Positions 47,721 to 59,462 of a stretch of 64,000 nt of DNA are shown here, piece after piece (positions within the stretch are counted from its first letter, which is position 1; each line of letters starts with the position of its first letter). The DNA is from Arthrinium phaeospermum (taxonomy: Eukaryota; Ascomycota; Sordariomycetes; Amphisphaeriales; Apiosporaceae): the NCBI GenBank assembly GCA_006503535.1, contig QYRS01000012.1, positions 1,488,001 through 1,552,000 on the forward strand. Reading direction: 5' to 3'. Made by a program: the position numbers and the translations under genes. The notes beneath the pieces are model-generated. The model ran no database searches, was not told the origin of the DNA, and saw nothing but the letters and a program-made list of their open reading frames with translations.

Positions 47721-48587
47721 ATGTCCGAATACTGGAAGTCGACACCGAAATATTGGTGCAAACACTGCAGCATCTACGTTCGCGACACCAAGCTCGAGCG
47801 CCAGAACCACGAGTCGACGGGCAAGCATCAAGGCGCCATCAAGCGCTTCCTGCGCGACCTCCACCGCGGCCATGAGAACGAAGAAAAGGAGAAGGACCGC
47901 GCCAAGCGCGAGATCGACAGGCTGAACGGCGTAGTGGGCACAAGTAGCGGCAGTTCCTCGAGCGCGACGACATCAGCACCGCAAGCTTCGGCGCAGGCCA
48001 CCACCGCCCAGAGGCAAAAGCAATGGGAGCAGCTGGCGGTCATGGGAATTGACGTGCCGACCGAGCTAAGAGGCAACATGGCCATGGCGGGCGACTGGAC
48101 GGTGACCAACACGAGAGTTATTGACGATACCCCCAAGACAGACGAGAACGGCAACGTCAAGGTCGAAGCCGTTGCTACCGGTGTTCGCAAGCGGGTGAAG
48201 CGCGAAGGCGAAGATGAGGAAGAGGAGGCCCTCCAGGGACTATTCAAGAAACCCAGGAAATGGGGACGTGATACAAAACGCGCAGAAGAGGAAGATCTCG
48301 ATCTCGATGCTCTGCTCAGTGGTAGCCTGAAGCAGGCACAGCCCGTGAAGCAAGAGAAGTCTGAAAGTAACAGTGGTGATACAGTCAAGAAGGAGGAGCA
48401 AGAGGTGAAATCGCCCATCAAAGAGGAGTCTCCTGAAAACGACCATGGGATTTCGATACCTGCTAAGACTGGAGACGAGTCAACCGATACTGCACACGTC
48501 AAAACAGAGGAGAGTGCAGCCGCAGGCGTGGAAGTACCAGCAGTGGTATTCAAGAAGCGGAAACCGAAGAACTTGCGACAGAAATAA
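47721..48587 (+). CDS. U1-type (matrin) zinc-finger protein, WBP4/FBP21-like
   Basis: Single exon, 288 residues, intact. The N-terminus has the U1-C/matrin-type zinc finger: WCKHCSIYVRDTKLERQNHE followed by STGKH gives Cys-x2-Cys and His-x5-His spacing, directly at the start as in WW-domain-binding protein 4, a spliceosome component. Next are a basic helix (KRFLRDLHRGHENEEKEKDR), a Ser/Ala/Gln-rich linker, and a charged Lys/Glu region with FKKPRKWGRDTKR. The C-terminus is FKKRKPKNLRQK, likely a nuclear localisation signal. No WW domain is seen, so the match is to the zinc-finger half of the family. Likely role: binding in pre-mRNA splicing complexes (inferred from the family). Confidence 0.8.
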   Translation: MSEYWKSTPKYWCKHCSIYVRDTKLERQNHESTGKHQGAIKRFLRDLHRGHENEEKEKDRAKREIDRLNGVVGTSSGSSSSATTSAPQASAQATTAQRQKQWEQLAVMGIDVPTELRGNMAMAGDWTVTNTRVIDDTPKTDENGNVKVEAVATGVRKRVKREGEDEEEEALQGLFKKPRKWGRDTKRAEEEDLDLDALLSGSLKQAQPVKQEKSESNSGDTVKKEEQEVKSPIKEESPENDHGISIPAKTGDESTDTAHVKTEESAAAGVEVPAVVFKKRKPKNLRQK

Positions 48588-49597
48588 TGGACTCGCTTGT
48601 CTATGCTGGAACCATATCTAAAATCCGAGATTTCCAGATCTCCTCATCAGCCAGCGTCCCATCTCCCAACTGTCCACCAGCGACGTCCATTAGGTTTGAG
48701 TGTAGCTAATTAATGCCCATGTAAGAAGAGACGGATTCTGCCAATTGAGTAATGGGACTGACGGGTGAGTTCTTGCCTGATTCCAACTCGTGTTACCACT
48801 GCCCCTTGCTATCGCCTGTACTCTGATGCGATGGTCATGCTTGCTTTGTTGATCATGAGGTCGTCCTGACCCGCGCAATTCCTTATTTACATACACAAGC
48901 ATTTGCGTGATTGGGCGTTCTTCTTACCAAACACATCAAGACTGTGTTCAAGGTTGCGATGCTCCGACTACAGCATATTGTTTGATATGCTATTGTGACT
49001 GCTTTCCTCAAAACTGGCGAACGACTACCTGCCCGGCTGCTACATGCCTAATAGCTGGACCTGGGTTTCCAGGAATTAACGTCCTGGTAGAGACTTGACA
49101 TCAGGTTGCTATTTTGGTTGCTGGTTTCAAAAAATTGCATTGATGGTCATCTGGTTGGCAATTTTGGCAGCCTGCCTCGGGCATCGACCAACACCAGTTC
49201 ACTTGCACCTTCCCCAAAGTTTTTCGTTCTCTGACACTCACAGTTCCCTCTCCACCCATCTTTTTTATTTCGGTCGGCACGTATGGATGTTTGGTAAATA
49301 CATGTAATTGAGGTACCTAATTTTTCTTACGTGAATTAGGTACACCCATCCTACTTGTTTACCTCAACCATTGCCATTGGGGCTGCACCCATCACCTCAC
49401 ACCCTTCCCTCTTACTCTTTTTCGACCAAAAAAAAAAAAAACGTTGCCTGCTTCGGTACCAACATCCACAGTAGTTCTTCCCAGACCACTCATACTCACA
49501 TCAGTTCCAAGTAGCCCGCTCCTGCTTGCGTTGATCGTCAGATTGGCCTACCTTCATCAGGCTTCGGGCAGTTCCCCGAAGTACCTGTCTTTCCCAG
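48588..49597. other. Promoter region of the giant gene
   Basis: About 1 kb between two rightward genes. It has a 14-nt poly-A run at 49428-49441 and pyrimidine-rich DNA before the start. No gene is seen. Confidence 0.5.
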
Positions 49598-52500
49598 ATG
49601 GAGGAGGTCGATGTCAGTGGTCGGTCAGCTCTGCTGTACCAGATTGACCATGTCTTCCTACCCCCAAAACTTCCTCAAGCTGATGACTACACTGTGGCTA
49701 ATGATCGCGCTCTCCTCGATCATACCCAAGACGCTTTGCGTCGCTTCGAACGACATGTTGACGACCACGACGTGTCCGGCGTTCGACGTGCCATCTCTAT
49801 GGTGTCGACAATGCTTCAATGTCGGCCTGGCCTCAGCTTGGAACCACATCAAGTTTGCCTTGCCTTGGAAGGTTTGATGGATGAAGGTGAGTCTTACGAC
49901 CAGTAGCACTTTAAGCCACCTGTACCACATTGTCGTGGTTTATTCATAAGCTTGCAGTACTAACTTTGCTTGCAGATGTCCTGTGTTTCCAATTGTTTGG
50001 ACAAAACTTTGGGCTTCTCATCACGAGACAAGGTCAAACCGTCTTCTTCGAACAATTCGAGCTACTAGCGGGAAACAATGTCGTGATGGCTTGCCAAGGG
50101 CGTCTTCGAAGGTCATTCCCTTCAACCTGCATTGCCATGCACTATTCCCAGTACACTGCAAGCGGGTTCAGATGGGCACTTGCACAATGTTTGTCCAAGC
50201 TTGACAGTTCGACACATCCGAGTTCGCGGCCAAAGTCGAAGAAACAAGGTGAACGGGACGAAGAACGTGACACAGTCGAGCCACGTCTCTCTGGCATGCT
50301 GAATGGCTTTCTACGCGGTTTGGGTGCCGAAGCCACTGTGATCCAGATCGAAAAACACAGTCGTGAGGAGGTTTCTTGGCAGGATGCCAGGCTGCCTTGG
50401 CATCGTTCAGCTACTTGGTTGCTCATCCGTGTAAGTTTGGGGTTGATCTGGGGCAGAAATTCGGAGACACCCAGCAGCAGTCCGCTTTTCAAAGGCTTCA
50501 TGGCCTTCTTCATTAGTTCTTGTGTGGATAAAGCGCACAAGCTCGGTGTCCATGACCACTTGCTGTACTGTATGCTGGCAAAGCTCGATCGTCGATGCCA
50601 GAAGCTATCCCAGCTGCGCTATTTTGAGAATAACAAGCCCACATGGATTGACTACTGTTCAGAGGTTCAGACTGCAGCAATACAATCCCTTGAACAGCGA
50701 TGGTCAAACATACAAAGCTCCGACGAACATCTTTTGCCGCTTGAGGAGCTTAGAACACTATCATTCTCAGCGGATTCTGCACTTGGAATACCCAACTTGA
50801 GAAAGTACCTGTCAGATACTCAGACAACGGGAGAGACTTCAATCACCCCACAGGAGCCTAATGGCAACTTCCCGTTCTCGAGAACAGAGGGACTTGAGCC
50901 TCCAAAGTTGGTATCTGTTGAAGGTGGATGGTTTCTTGTACTGGCCGATTTCGAATCGTGGGTTGACACGAAGCTCTCAAGATGGCTGGAAAGCAAAATC
51001 GACGAAGAGAACACATGCGGACATCTTTCTGAAATGATGAAAGACTACCACGATATTGCTTCAATCATCTATAAGCAAAATCCATTCAACCTGTCGGTTA
51101 TGTGGCTCTCCACCTTGGAACTTTGGGTTGCTTGCGACAAGGCAGCAACTCACCATGTTCCCCTCCTCCTGGACTACGGCACGGATATCCCAGACAAACT
51201 TTTAGAAGTGTTGGTACTTCCATCTTTACCCCTGATGAAGCGCTTGCGTGATGTCGAATCACATCTCCACTCCAGAAACCATTCTGCAAAAGTTGGGCTC
51301 CCCTCTGTCTTCAGCGAATTCGGGAAACCAAGTTCTTTTGCTGTGCAGTTCTACTACAGGTCCGAGCATCACCAATCAATCCACCAGGAGATAGTGGCCA
51401 CTGCCGAGCTGAACCAAAACAATAAGGTTGCAGAACTCGCGCAAAAGAAAGGGAAATACGAACACCTGCAGCACCTATACAATAGCACTTCCCACCAGAA
51501 ACGACAAGTTACAGTACACCATCCTATGGCAGATGATACCATGGAAGAGGTGTGCACTGCTAGATGCCCAAAGTGCGACCTTGAAACACAAATGAGCCAG
51601 TTGAGGATCTCTGCGTACGAATGGCCTTTGCCGACTGATGCATGCGAAGCCGATGCAGTGGTCTTCGAACTTCAGGTTCCCGCTGCTATTGCCGCATGGC
51701 GTTGCATGACCTTGCAACTCCTTGCCTCTGAGCTTGCCACTGAGGACTCTGTATCTCCCAACCCCATAAACAACCTTTATTCCGCCTCACACTACTCGGA
51801 ATTGGAGAAACATGAACGACCTAACACCGGACGTTTACAATTTCGTTCAAAGTCGAAGCCGTTTACTGTCGCCCACTACGGTCATCAGCCTGTCTCCGAA
51901 GCAACTCGAGAATCTATATGTGTGCCGCATGGCTGCCAGTATGCATATTACGATCAAGATAATGTTCATTCGCGGTCTGGTCGTCCATGCTCTAGCCTGG
52001 TAGGCTTGGATGTCATGATTCCCTTGAACTGCTCATTTGCCAATTTATCAACCTTTCCTATGGCACAATGGATTAGGGGATATACTCATACCTCGAATGA
52101 GGTCATTGCGCAACAATCTTCCTGCCCCAAAAACATGACAACTGAGACATTCAAGGCATTCGGTCATATCAGGTCCGGCCATCGACTTCAATGGCGCAAT
52201 GTTTTGGCTCAACTGGTAATGCCTTCAGTTGATTTCAATTCAGTCGAAACGGCCCTTGTTATCTTGCAAGCAATCAATGAGGCAGGCCCTTGCGCTGATG
52301 ATATCTCAAGCAATCTTCGAGATGCGCATACACTTTTAAATGACCAGGACTTTGCGCGCAGTCTAGTCCAGGCTCTTTGGGATGCTTTTCGCCGAGTACA
52401 CAAGAACTGGGAGTGCGACGTTGCCCTACTCGTTCTCTCCAATATCTGCACAAGACTCTTAGGGGTCTCGTATGACGCAGAGATTCAGAAAGCATGCAGC

Positions 52501-55500
52501 GGCTTTCTCTCGACACTTCGACGCACCACCCGGGACTGGGCGCTGTTTCTCCTCCGCAGAGCAGATGAATCTACTTGTGAGAATGAGGCCCAGAGCTTCA
52601 ATTACCGGGTGCTGGTCATGTCACTTGCCTGCTCTAGCACATTCTTCGTCGAGCTTGATAAGGCGGGGCTCATCTTCGATGAAAACGATACAGTCGCTAC
52701 CTTCTTCGAAATTTCCATCCTAATTCATGACCATCGCCAATCATTCGATCGAAAGAATCAACACACAGGCGGAAGGCCAAAGGCGTTGAAGACTTCCAAA
52801 TCAGGAGAGGAGTTACAGTCTCCATTGGTCGCCACCAATATGCAATCGTGGCACAGACTGTGTTATATATTCCAACCCTTCTTTGTGGAAAAAGTTCGTC
52901 AAAGCCGTGCCTGTATGGACAGAGCGATCACCACCTTCTGGGCATCGTATGCACCAGGGACGCAATGGACTGCGGGTGGGAGCGGATACCGGCATATCAT
53001 GACAACAACTTGTCGTCCGTCTACTGCCACACACAGCCCTCGTGTCAGTTTTGATCTATTCAAGGGTAGCCTCCTGGTCGATGGACAACCTTTCTCGCGC
53101 CTTCCATCCAGATACTGTGAAAATCCGACCTTCAAGCGTCTGTTTAGAGAACAATCTCTTAAGGTATCACCTTCTGCCGAAGGCGATATGGAATTCACTG
53201 CTACGCGACAGAAGGAAGGCTGGACAGTTCATTTTGTCATGAAGAATGAGAATCTGGTTGTGCGTGCATGCAAAGGCGGTTCGAAATAGGATTTCGTTCC
53301 ACCGGAAGTTCTGACTGGCGACCTTCCAGAATCATTGATAATCCCTTATAGTCATTGGGTCAATATCGAAAGTGGCATGCTGGAACTCAGGCCCCGCAAG
53401 CGACCATGGCACTCTGAGGGGACACTCTGGCGTGCAGCTACGACATCAGCTCAAACAACTCTATCAAAAGGCGACAAAGTTTTGATCGACTGTAAGAGTA
53501 ACACGGCCAAACGCATAGGCGGAGTTCTCCAGACATTAGAACACCCCAGCTTCATCACGATCTACTTTGACAAAGCTAAATCTGAGCTGGAGGTTGATCT
53601 TCCCCGCTACGATTTGGTATTCATTCTCAAGCCAGGAACGTCTGTCCTTCAATGCAAGAAATATCCAGGAATGTGTGTTGACAGCCTTCAATCTATTCGA
53701 TCACTGGTTGGCTTGAAGAGCAAGCTTGTCCTAAAACCACAAGAGCCTGAATCGAACAGAAGAAGAGCGGTTATTGTACCACATGGCACCCCTCAAGCCC
53801 ATGAAGGACACAGCTCACATCCAGTCATAACTATAACACCTATCGAGTTCAAGGGTGTAGAGGAATGTGACAGTGGATTAGCACGTCGGTCACATCATTA
53901 CTACGAAACGGATCTCATCTTGGGGAGGCTCATAGACAGCGGCTCACTGCGGAGCAAGCTGCTACTTTGCCATCTTCATGCAATGTCCTCGCATTGTCTA
54001 GCTGACCCACTGACCAGCCGTACTGGCACCGAAGAGGCATTGAGAATATTGAAATCTGCAGCGGTGGCATCATTTTCACGGATGGACCCCATGGATGCTG
54101 ATCTGCTCTTGGCTATTGCTAAGCTTAGTCCTGTGCGCAGATTCTATCCAGTCCACTTGATGGAGATGCAGGGAATCAAATGGAACAATACTCTGCATCC
54201 GCTGGTTCAGAACGATGAATTCCGGCGCATAGTGAAAACTATACTGGAACAAGCAGAGGCATGTGAGATGTACTTCCATCCTGCAAACAATTTCGGTATG
54301 CCTCAAGAGAGCAACGTCGCGCTCGTCAACCGTGCCTTGATTCGCAATTCTGCCTTCAGGGTTGATGGTTTTGGTGCCGAGTACTTCACAAACACTCAAG
54401 ATCGCGCCTATCAGAATCGAGACAATATCAAGGATTCTTCGATTGAAAAGCGTGAAAAGCTGCTTTGCCATGTCACCAAGCTGTTGTTGTCTCAGGAACG
54501 GTACCTTGCCAGATCGTTGACGGAAGCAGAGTCCCTTGTTCACCGGATCTTCTCCCTTTTCGGTAGCGAAGTTGCAGAGTCACCGGAAGGCTCTGGCATC
54601 CTGTATGGCGGATTCGATATTCAATGTCTGAATGAACCGAGACAAAGTATCGGCGTGAACTGGCGCGGATTGCATCGCTACTTGACTACTGTTGAAGCTG
54701 GCGAGACAAAGTTCGGGCTGATGACACTCTTTGGTGGCCTCATTTTCTCACCGCAGGCTGACTTTGATGTTATCCAGCTTCTACTTACATTGGTTTGTTG
54801 CCCGGATGTCCGTCGTCAGCAGCACCCACAACACAGCATTTTCAGATTGAGTGACGGTTATGCATACAGCCAGCACAAGATTCTAGCATGCATTGACAAA
54901 ACAGCTAAACCTCTCCAGTCCACCCCAGAATGGAGTCTACAACAGAAATCCTGGGAGACAAAAAACCAATTCAAGAAACGCCGGAGAGATGCATGGCAAA
55001 TGAAGTTGGAGACCATAAAGGTGGCATTCGAGTCGGTGTTTCGCGGGCAATTCCCATCTGACCCAACGGCGCCCATAATACCCGACATGGGCAGATACAT
55101 AAACGTTGAAGCTGTCATGCCCGAGGTCCGAAGGTTGTTTCAATCCTGGGTGCGGAACCAGGAGCTTCATGCCTATATCAAGTCTATCGTGAATGCCGCC
55201 TCCCAATTGCCACGAAGTCCGCATCGTGTTGCCATCTGCAACTTTTCATCACAATTGCTGCAAGCAGCACCTCAAACAGCACACGTCACATCTTCTGACC
55301 TCATCTCAGAACAAGCTCCCAGAATCATGTGCCAGCCTCCTCTTACATTAGCTGACTTGCGTCTGCGAGCGATTCGGCCTGAAAATGTGGATGGCCATAA
55401 CCAAGGTTCCTCTCAGACCTCTCGACCGATGATCGATCTATTGAACTATATGGCGAAAGATCAGCACGAGCAACAATACGTCAATGATCTTCGCAATAGT

Positions 55501-58500
55501 TTTGAAAGCTATCAAGCAGCTGGGCGTGTCGAGTCTGCCACCCAGCTTGGACTTGATCCGGGCACGGTCTTGAATAGATTGCGAAGCAACCTAGGCCGGT
55601 GTAAACAGGAGGTCGAATACTTCCAAACAATCATTTTCGACAGCCTGCAGCGGCAAGGAAGCCGTTTGATGCCGCATTCAAAGCATTTTCTACCGCGACT
55701 AAGCCCTGTGTTCATACTACAGCAACTAAACAAGAACCACTGGCCGGTATTATCAGGCTCGTGGCGTTCATGTATCACCCAGTATGCGCTAGCCCTAACC
55801 CACTGGCAGAGAGCTCAGAGGATGCTGAATCTTGTCAAGAACAAGGTGGAGTTGATTCAAGAGGCTGAGAATGTAGGCCATTCGTGGGACCTTGAGCAAT
55901 TTCCAGACTCTCTTCTTTTGGAAGTCGAAAGTGGACTCATAATCAGAGACGTCCAGGAACAAGTTGCGGCATCGATGCGTGAGTCAGCCGGCAACCGCGT
56001 CATGCAACTGAACATGGGCGAAGGCAAGTCGTCAGTCATAGTGCAGATCGTCGCAGCATACTTGGCCGATGGAGAAAGACTTGTCCGGGTCATCGTGGCT
56101 AAACCACAGTCAAAACAGATGCGCCATATGCTCGTCACAAAGCTCGGCGGTCTTCTAGATCGTCGGGTCTTTTTCTTGCCCTTCTCACGGACCACCATGA
56201 TGGACCAGTCCAAAATAACCTATCTTCAAGCTCACCTTGAAACTTGTCAGAAAACAGGCGGAGTTCTGCTTGTGCAGCCGGAGGAACTCTTATCCTTCAA
56301 GTTGATGGGCATGGAATACGTTGGCTCACCCAAAGCTTCACTTACAGAACTTGACACCAGCATGATGACCACAGGTCATCGTCTGATAGAGTTGCAGAAG
56401 TACCTTGACGCACATGGCAGGGACATTATCGACGAAAGTGATGAAAACTTCAGCGTCAAGTTCGAACTTGTCTACACTATTGGAACCCAAAGGCCTGCCG
56501 AGATGAGTCCTGACCGTTGGCTTGTCATCCAACATGTTCTTACCCTGGTTGCTAGATTTGCACCAGACATCAGTAGATCGCATCCTGATGGGGTAGAGCT
56601 CCAAGAAGGAGAAAACGGACGATTCTCACCTCTCCGCTTCTTGACCGAGGAAACTGGCCGTATGCTTCTGGGAAGAGTGGCCTGCCACATTCGCGATAAC
56701 GGATGCCACTGCCTCCCCATGTCTCACCAAAGCCGAGAGGTCCGGAACCTCATCTTCTCCTACATAACTCAGTTTGACATTGGCCAAGATATCGTCGAGC
56801 AGATAGCGGATTCGAGGGGCGGCTTTTTCAATGGCATGACACGGAATGTCATCCTCTTACTGCGAGGCTTGTTTGCACATGGTATATTGGCATTCGCGTT
56901 TGGACAGAAACGTTGGCGAGTAAACTATGGCCTGACTGCTCGAACTCCCCCAACGATGCTGGCTGTACCTTACAGAGCGAAGGATTCTCCTTCTCCGAGG
57001 TCAGAGTTTAGCCATCCGGACGTGGTTATTGTATTGACGTGCTTGTCGTACTACTATGGCGGTTTGTCAGACGCTGAAATGCACACGGCATTTGAGCACC
57101 TCGAACGTTCTGATCAGTCGTCGACTGTGTACGGAGAATGGGTCGCCGATTCACCATCACTGGATCCCGCCTTCCACCAGCTCTCTGGCGTCAACCGCAA
57201 AGACCGCTTGCAGTGCTTGAATCAGGTATTCCCTGCTTTGAAGCACACGAAAGCTGTTGTAGACTACTACCTCGGCATGGTGGTTTTCCCAAGGGAATGC
57301 ATGGAGTTTCCCAGCAAGTTATCTGCATCAGGCTGGGATCTGGCAAAGCCGAGGCCACAGGTTGTCACTGGCTTCAGCGGTACATGTGACTCCAAGTATG
57401 TTTTGCCAACAGACATTGCACATATCGACCTAGCCTCCCAGATGGCTACCAACGCGACTGTTCTTAGCAACTTACTGCGCCCTGAAAACACGGTCAGGCT
57501 ACTTGATTCGGGCTTGACTAGCGAGGCCCTTCTCCATGCTGTTGTGAACAGTGATGTTCCGGTACAGGTTATTCTCGATTTAGGTGCATTGATTGTCGAC
57601 CTGGACAATGACGAGGTCGCTCGCAGGTGGCTTGAGATGACACCCCAGAGGGAGAAAGAAGCTGTTATTTTTGTCAACCGAGAAGACGAGATGCTCGTGA
57701 TGGACCGAAATGGATTCGTCGAGCCATTCTTGACATCGTCTTTCGTCGCGAATGCAGGCGCCTGCCTCGTTTTTCTCGACGAAGCACATACCCGCGGCAT
57801 TGACTTGAAGCTGCCAGATCATTATCGCGCCGCAACCACATTGGGACCAAAGTTGACCAAGGATAGGCTAGTCCAGGCCTGTATGAGGATGAGGAAACTC
57901 GGGAAGGGTCAATCTGTTGCTTTCTTCGTGCCCAGGGAAATCCATGACAAGATCAATGTTGTAGTACCCCACCGCAACGCATCTGTCCAGGTATCTGATG
58001 TCCTTTGCTGGTCAATATCAGAGACCTGGGCCGACACTCGACGAAGTGTGCCGCTATGGGCCCTTCAAGGCTTACGACATCAACGACAAGAAGCCATTTG
58101 GTCAAACAAAATCGAGCGTCACAATGCCGATACTATTTCCCAGAAGGATCTTGAGGACTACTTTGAAGATGAAGCAATGAGTCTGGAACAGAGATACTGC
58201 CCCATGGTGCAAGCCACCGGCAGTGTGCTGTTGGAGCATCTACGAAGACTTGATTCATCCGGACGACAAATCCAGATCAGCTTGATCCAGGCCAGATGCG
58301 AACAATTCGGCATTGCAACGTTTGCCTCGGCCACCCTTCAAGAAGAACAGGAAAGAGAGTTGGCCTCTGAAGTCGAACAGGAACGCCACGTCGAAAATCC
58401 AGGAGCTGTACAGCCCTTGGAGCATATGTTGCATCCGAAAGTTAAGCGGATGGTATCTCATGGCCAATTGCGGTTCACAGGGGAAGGAATTGTTCGAGCC

Positions 58501-59169
58501 TTTGACTCACTTCGCTCAAACAACATTACCTCCTCCGAAGTCCTCGACGGGTTTGGTGAAGGATTGTTAGTGACCACTGACTTTTCCAAAACCGTCGTGT
58601 TAGATGGATCGTCAAGCCCTGACGCCTTTCAACGACCAGTGCAGTGGATCTTGACATTCAAGAAATCACCAGCTGCTCATACCACCATGGTCATTTTGAG
58701 TCCATTCGAAGCCAACGAGCTTTTGCCATCAATCGAGAGAAGGCCGTATGTAATGCTTCACGTCTACCTGCCGCGCTCGAACCTGGCGATTCCAAGTCTT
58801 CAGCACCTCAAGCTTCAAGTCACCCCGACACTCCCACCCAATTGGGAAGCCCCACGCGACCTTAGTATGAGGCTGAATCTATTCGCCGGGCAATTGTATT
58901 TTGACGACTTTGAGGAATACAAGCAGACATGTGCCTATCTAGGCTTATCATACACCCCCAACGAAGGGGCTTCTGCTGCCGCAATCGACGGGTTTGTGGG
59001 TCAGGCTCAGTACCCAGAGTGTTCGTTCACGGAGAGCCCTACGATATTCCTGCAATTCATAATGGCGAACATTCGCCGCGATCGTCAGGATATTGGCAGG
59101 ACTCATGTCGGCCGTATGTTGGCGGGTGAAATCTTGACCGAGGCGGACTTCCAGAACTTGCCGCAGTGA
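49598..59169 (+). CDS. Giant DUF6606-DUF3638-DUF3645 protein, helicase-like; in-frame TAG
   Basis: Exon 1 is 49598-49886, intron 49887-49975 (GTGAGT to TTGCAG), exon 2 is 49976-59169. Read through, it is 3160 codons, typical of this fungal family. The N-terminus matches DUF6606: HVFLPPKLPQADD, DTVEPRLSGMLNGFLRG and LPWHRSATWLLIRV. The DUF3638/DUF3645 part holds motifs in helicase order: NMGEGKSS (about residue 2109, P-loop), VAKPQSKQM, IIDESDE (about 2249, Walker B-like), FSGTCDSKYVLP (about 2562), DEAHTRGID (about 2698) and QACMRMRKLGKGQ (about 2730). A single TAG at 53287-53289 (codon 1201) splits it, but the frame is unchanged and conserved sequence (DFVPPEVLTGDLPESL) resumes at the very next codon. 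Biochemical role is unknown. The helicase-like reading is mine. Confidence 0.88.
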
Positions 59170-59246
59170 AGGACACAATCTTGATGATATGCTCGACTCG
59201 GAGCATTTGCACTAAGGAACTAGGACAAATGAATAGGGGAACACTT

Positions 59247-59308
59247 GCTAGAGGACCACGAAAAGTTTGAGGAATTTGCTAGAGGATCACGAACAGTTCG
59301 AGGAATTT
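59247..59308. repeat. 31-bp imperfect tandem repeat
   Basis: Units at 59247-59277 and 59278-59308 differ at four positions, with a partial third copy after. Each unit on the plus strand can encode LEDHE-x-FEEF, but in frames shifted by one. Confidence 0.8.
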
Positions 59309-59462
59309 GTTAGAGTAGTCAGAAAGGCAGAACAGAATAGACCAGAGAGCTACATGAGAAAGAAGACCACTGTTTTCCGTGATGCGTGACTGTCCAAAGC
59401 ATATGTATACCTATCTCTTGATGTATTTCCAGTTCATCATGATGGTAGGACATGGTACTTAC

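Noticed and set aside
53270..53300. An intron removing the TAG in the giant gene
   Set aside because: The frame is identical on both sides and no GT...AG pair of intron length surrounds the stop without deleting conserved sequence.
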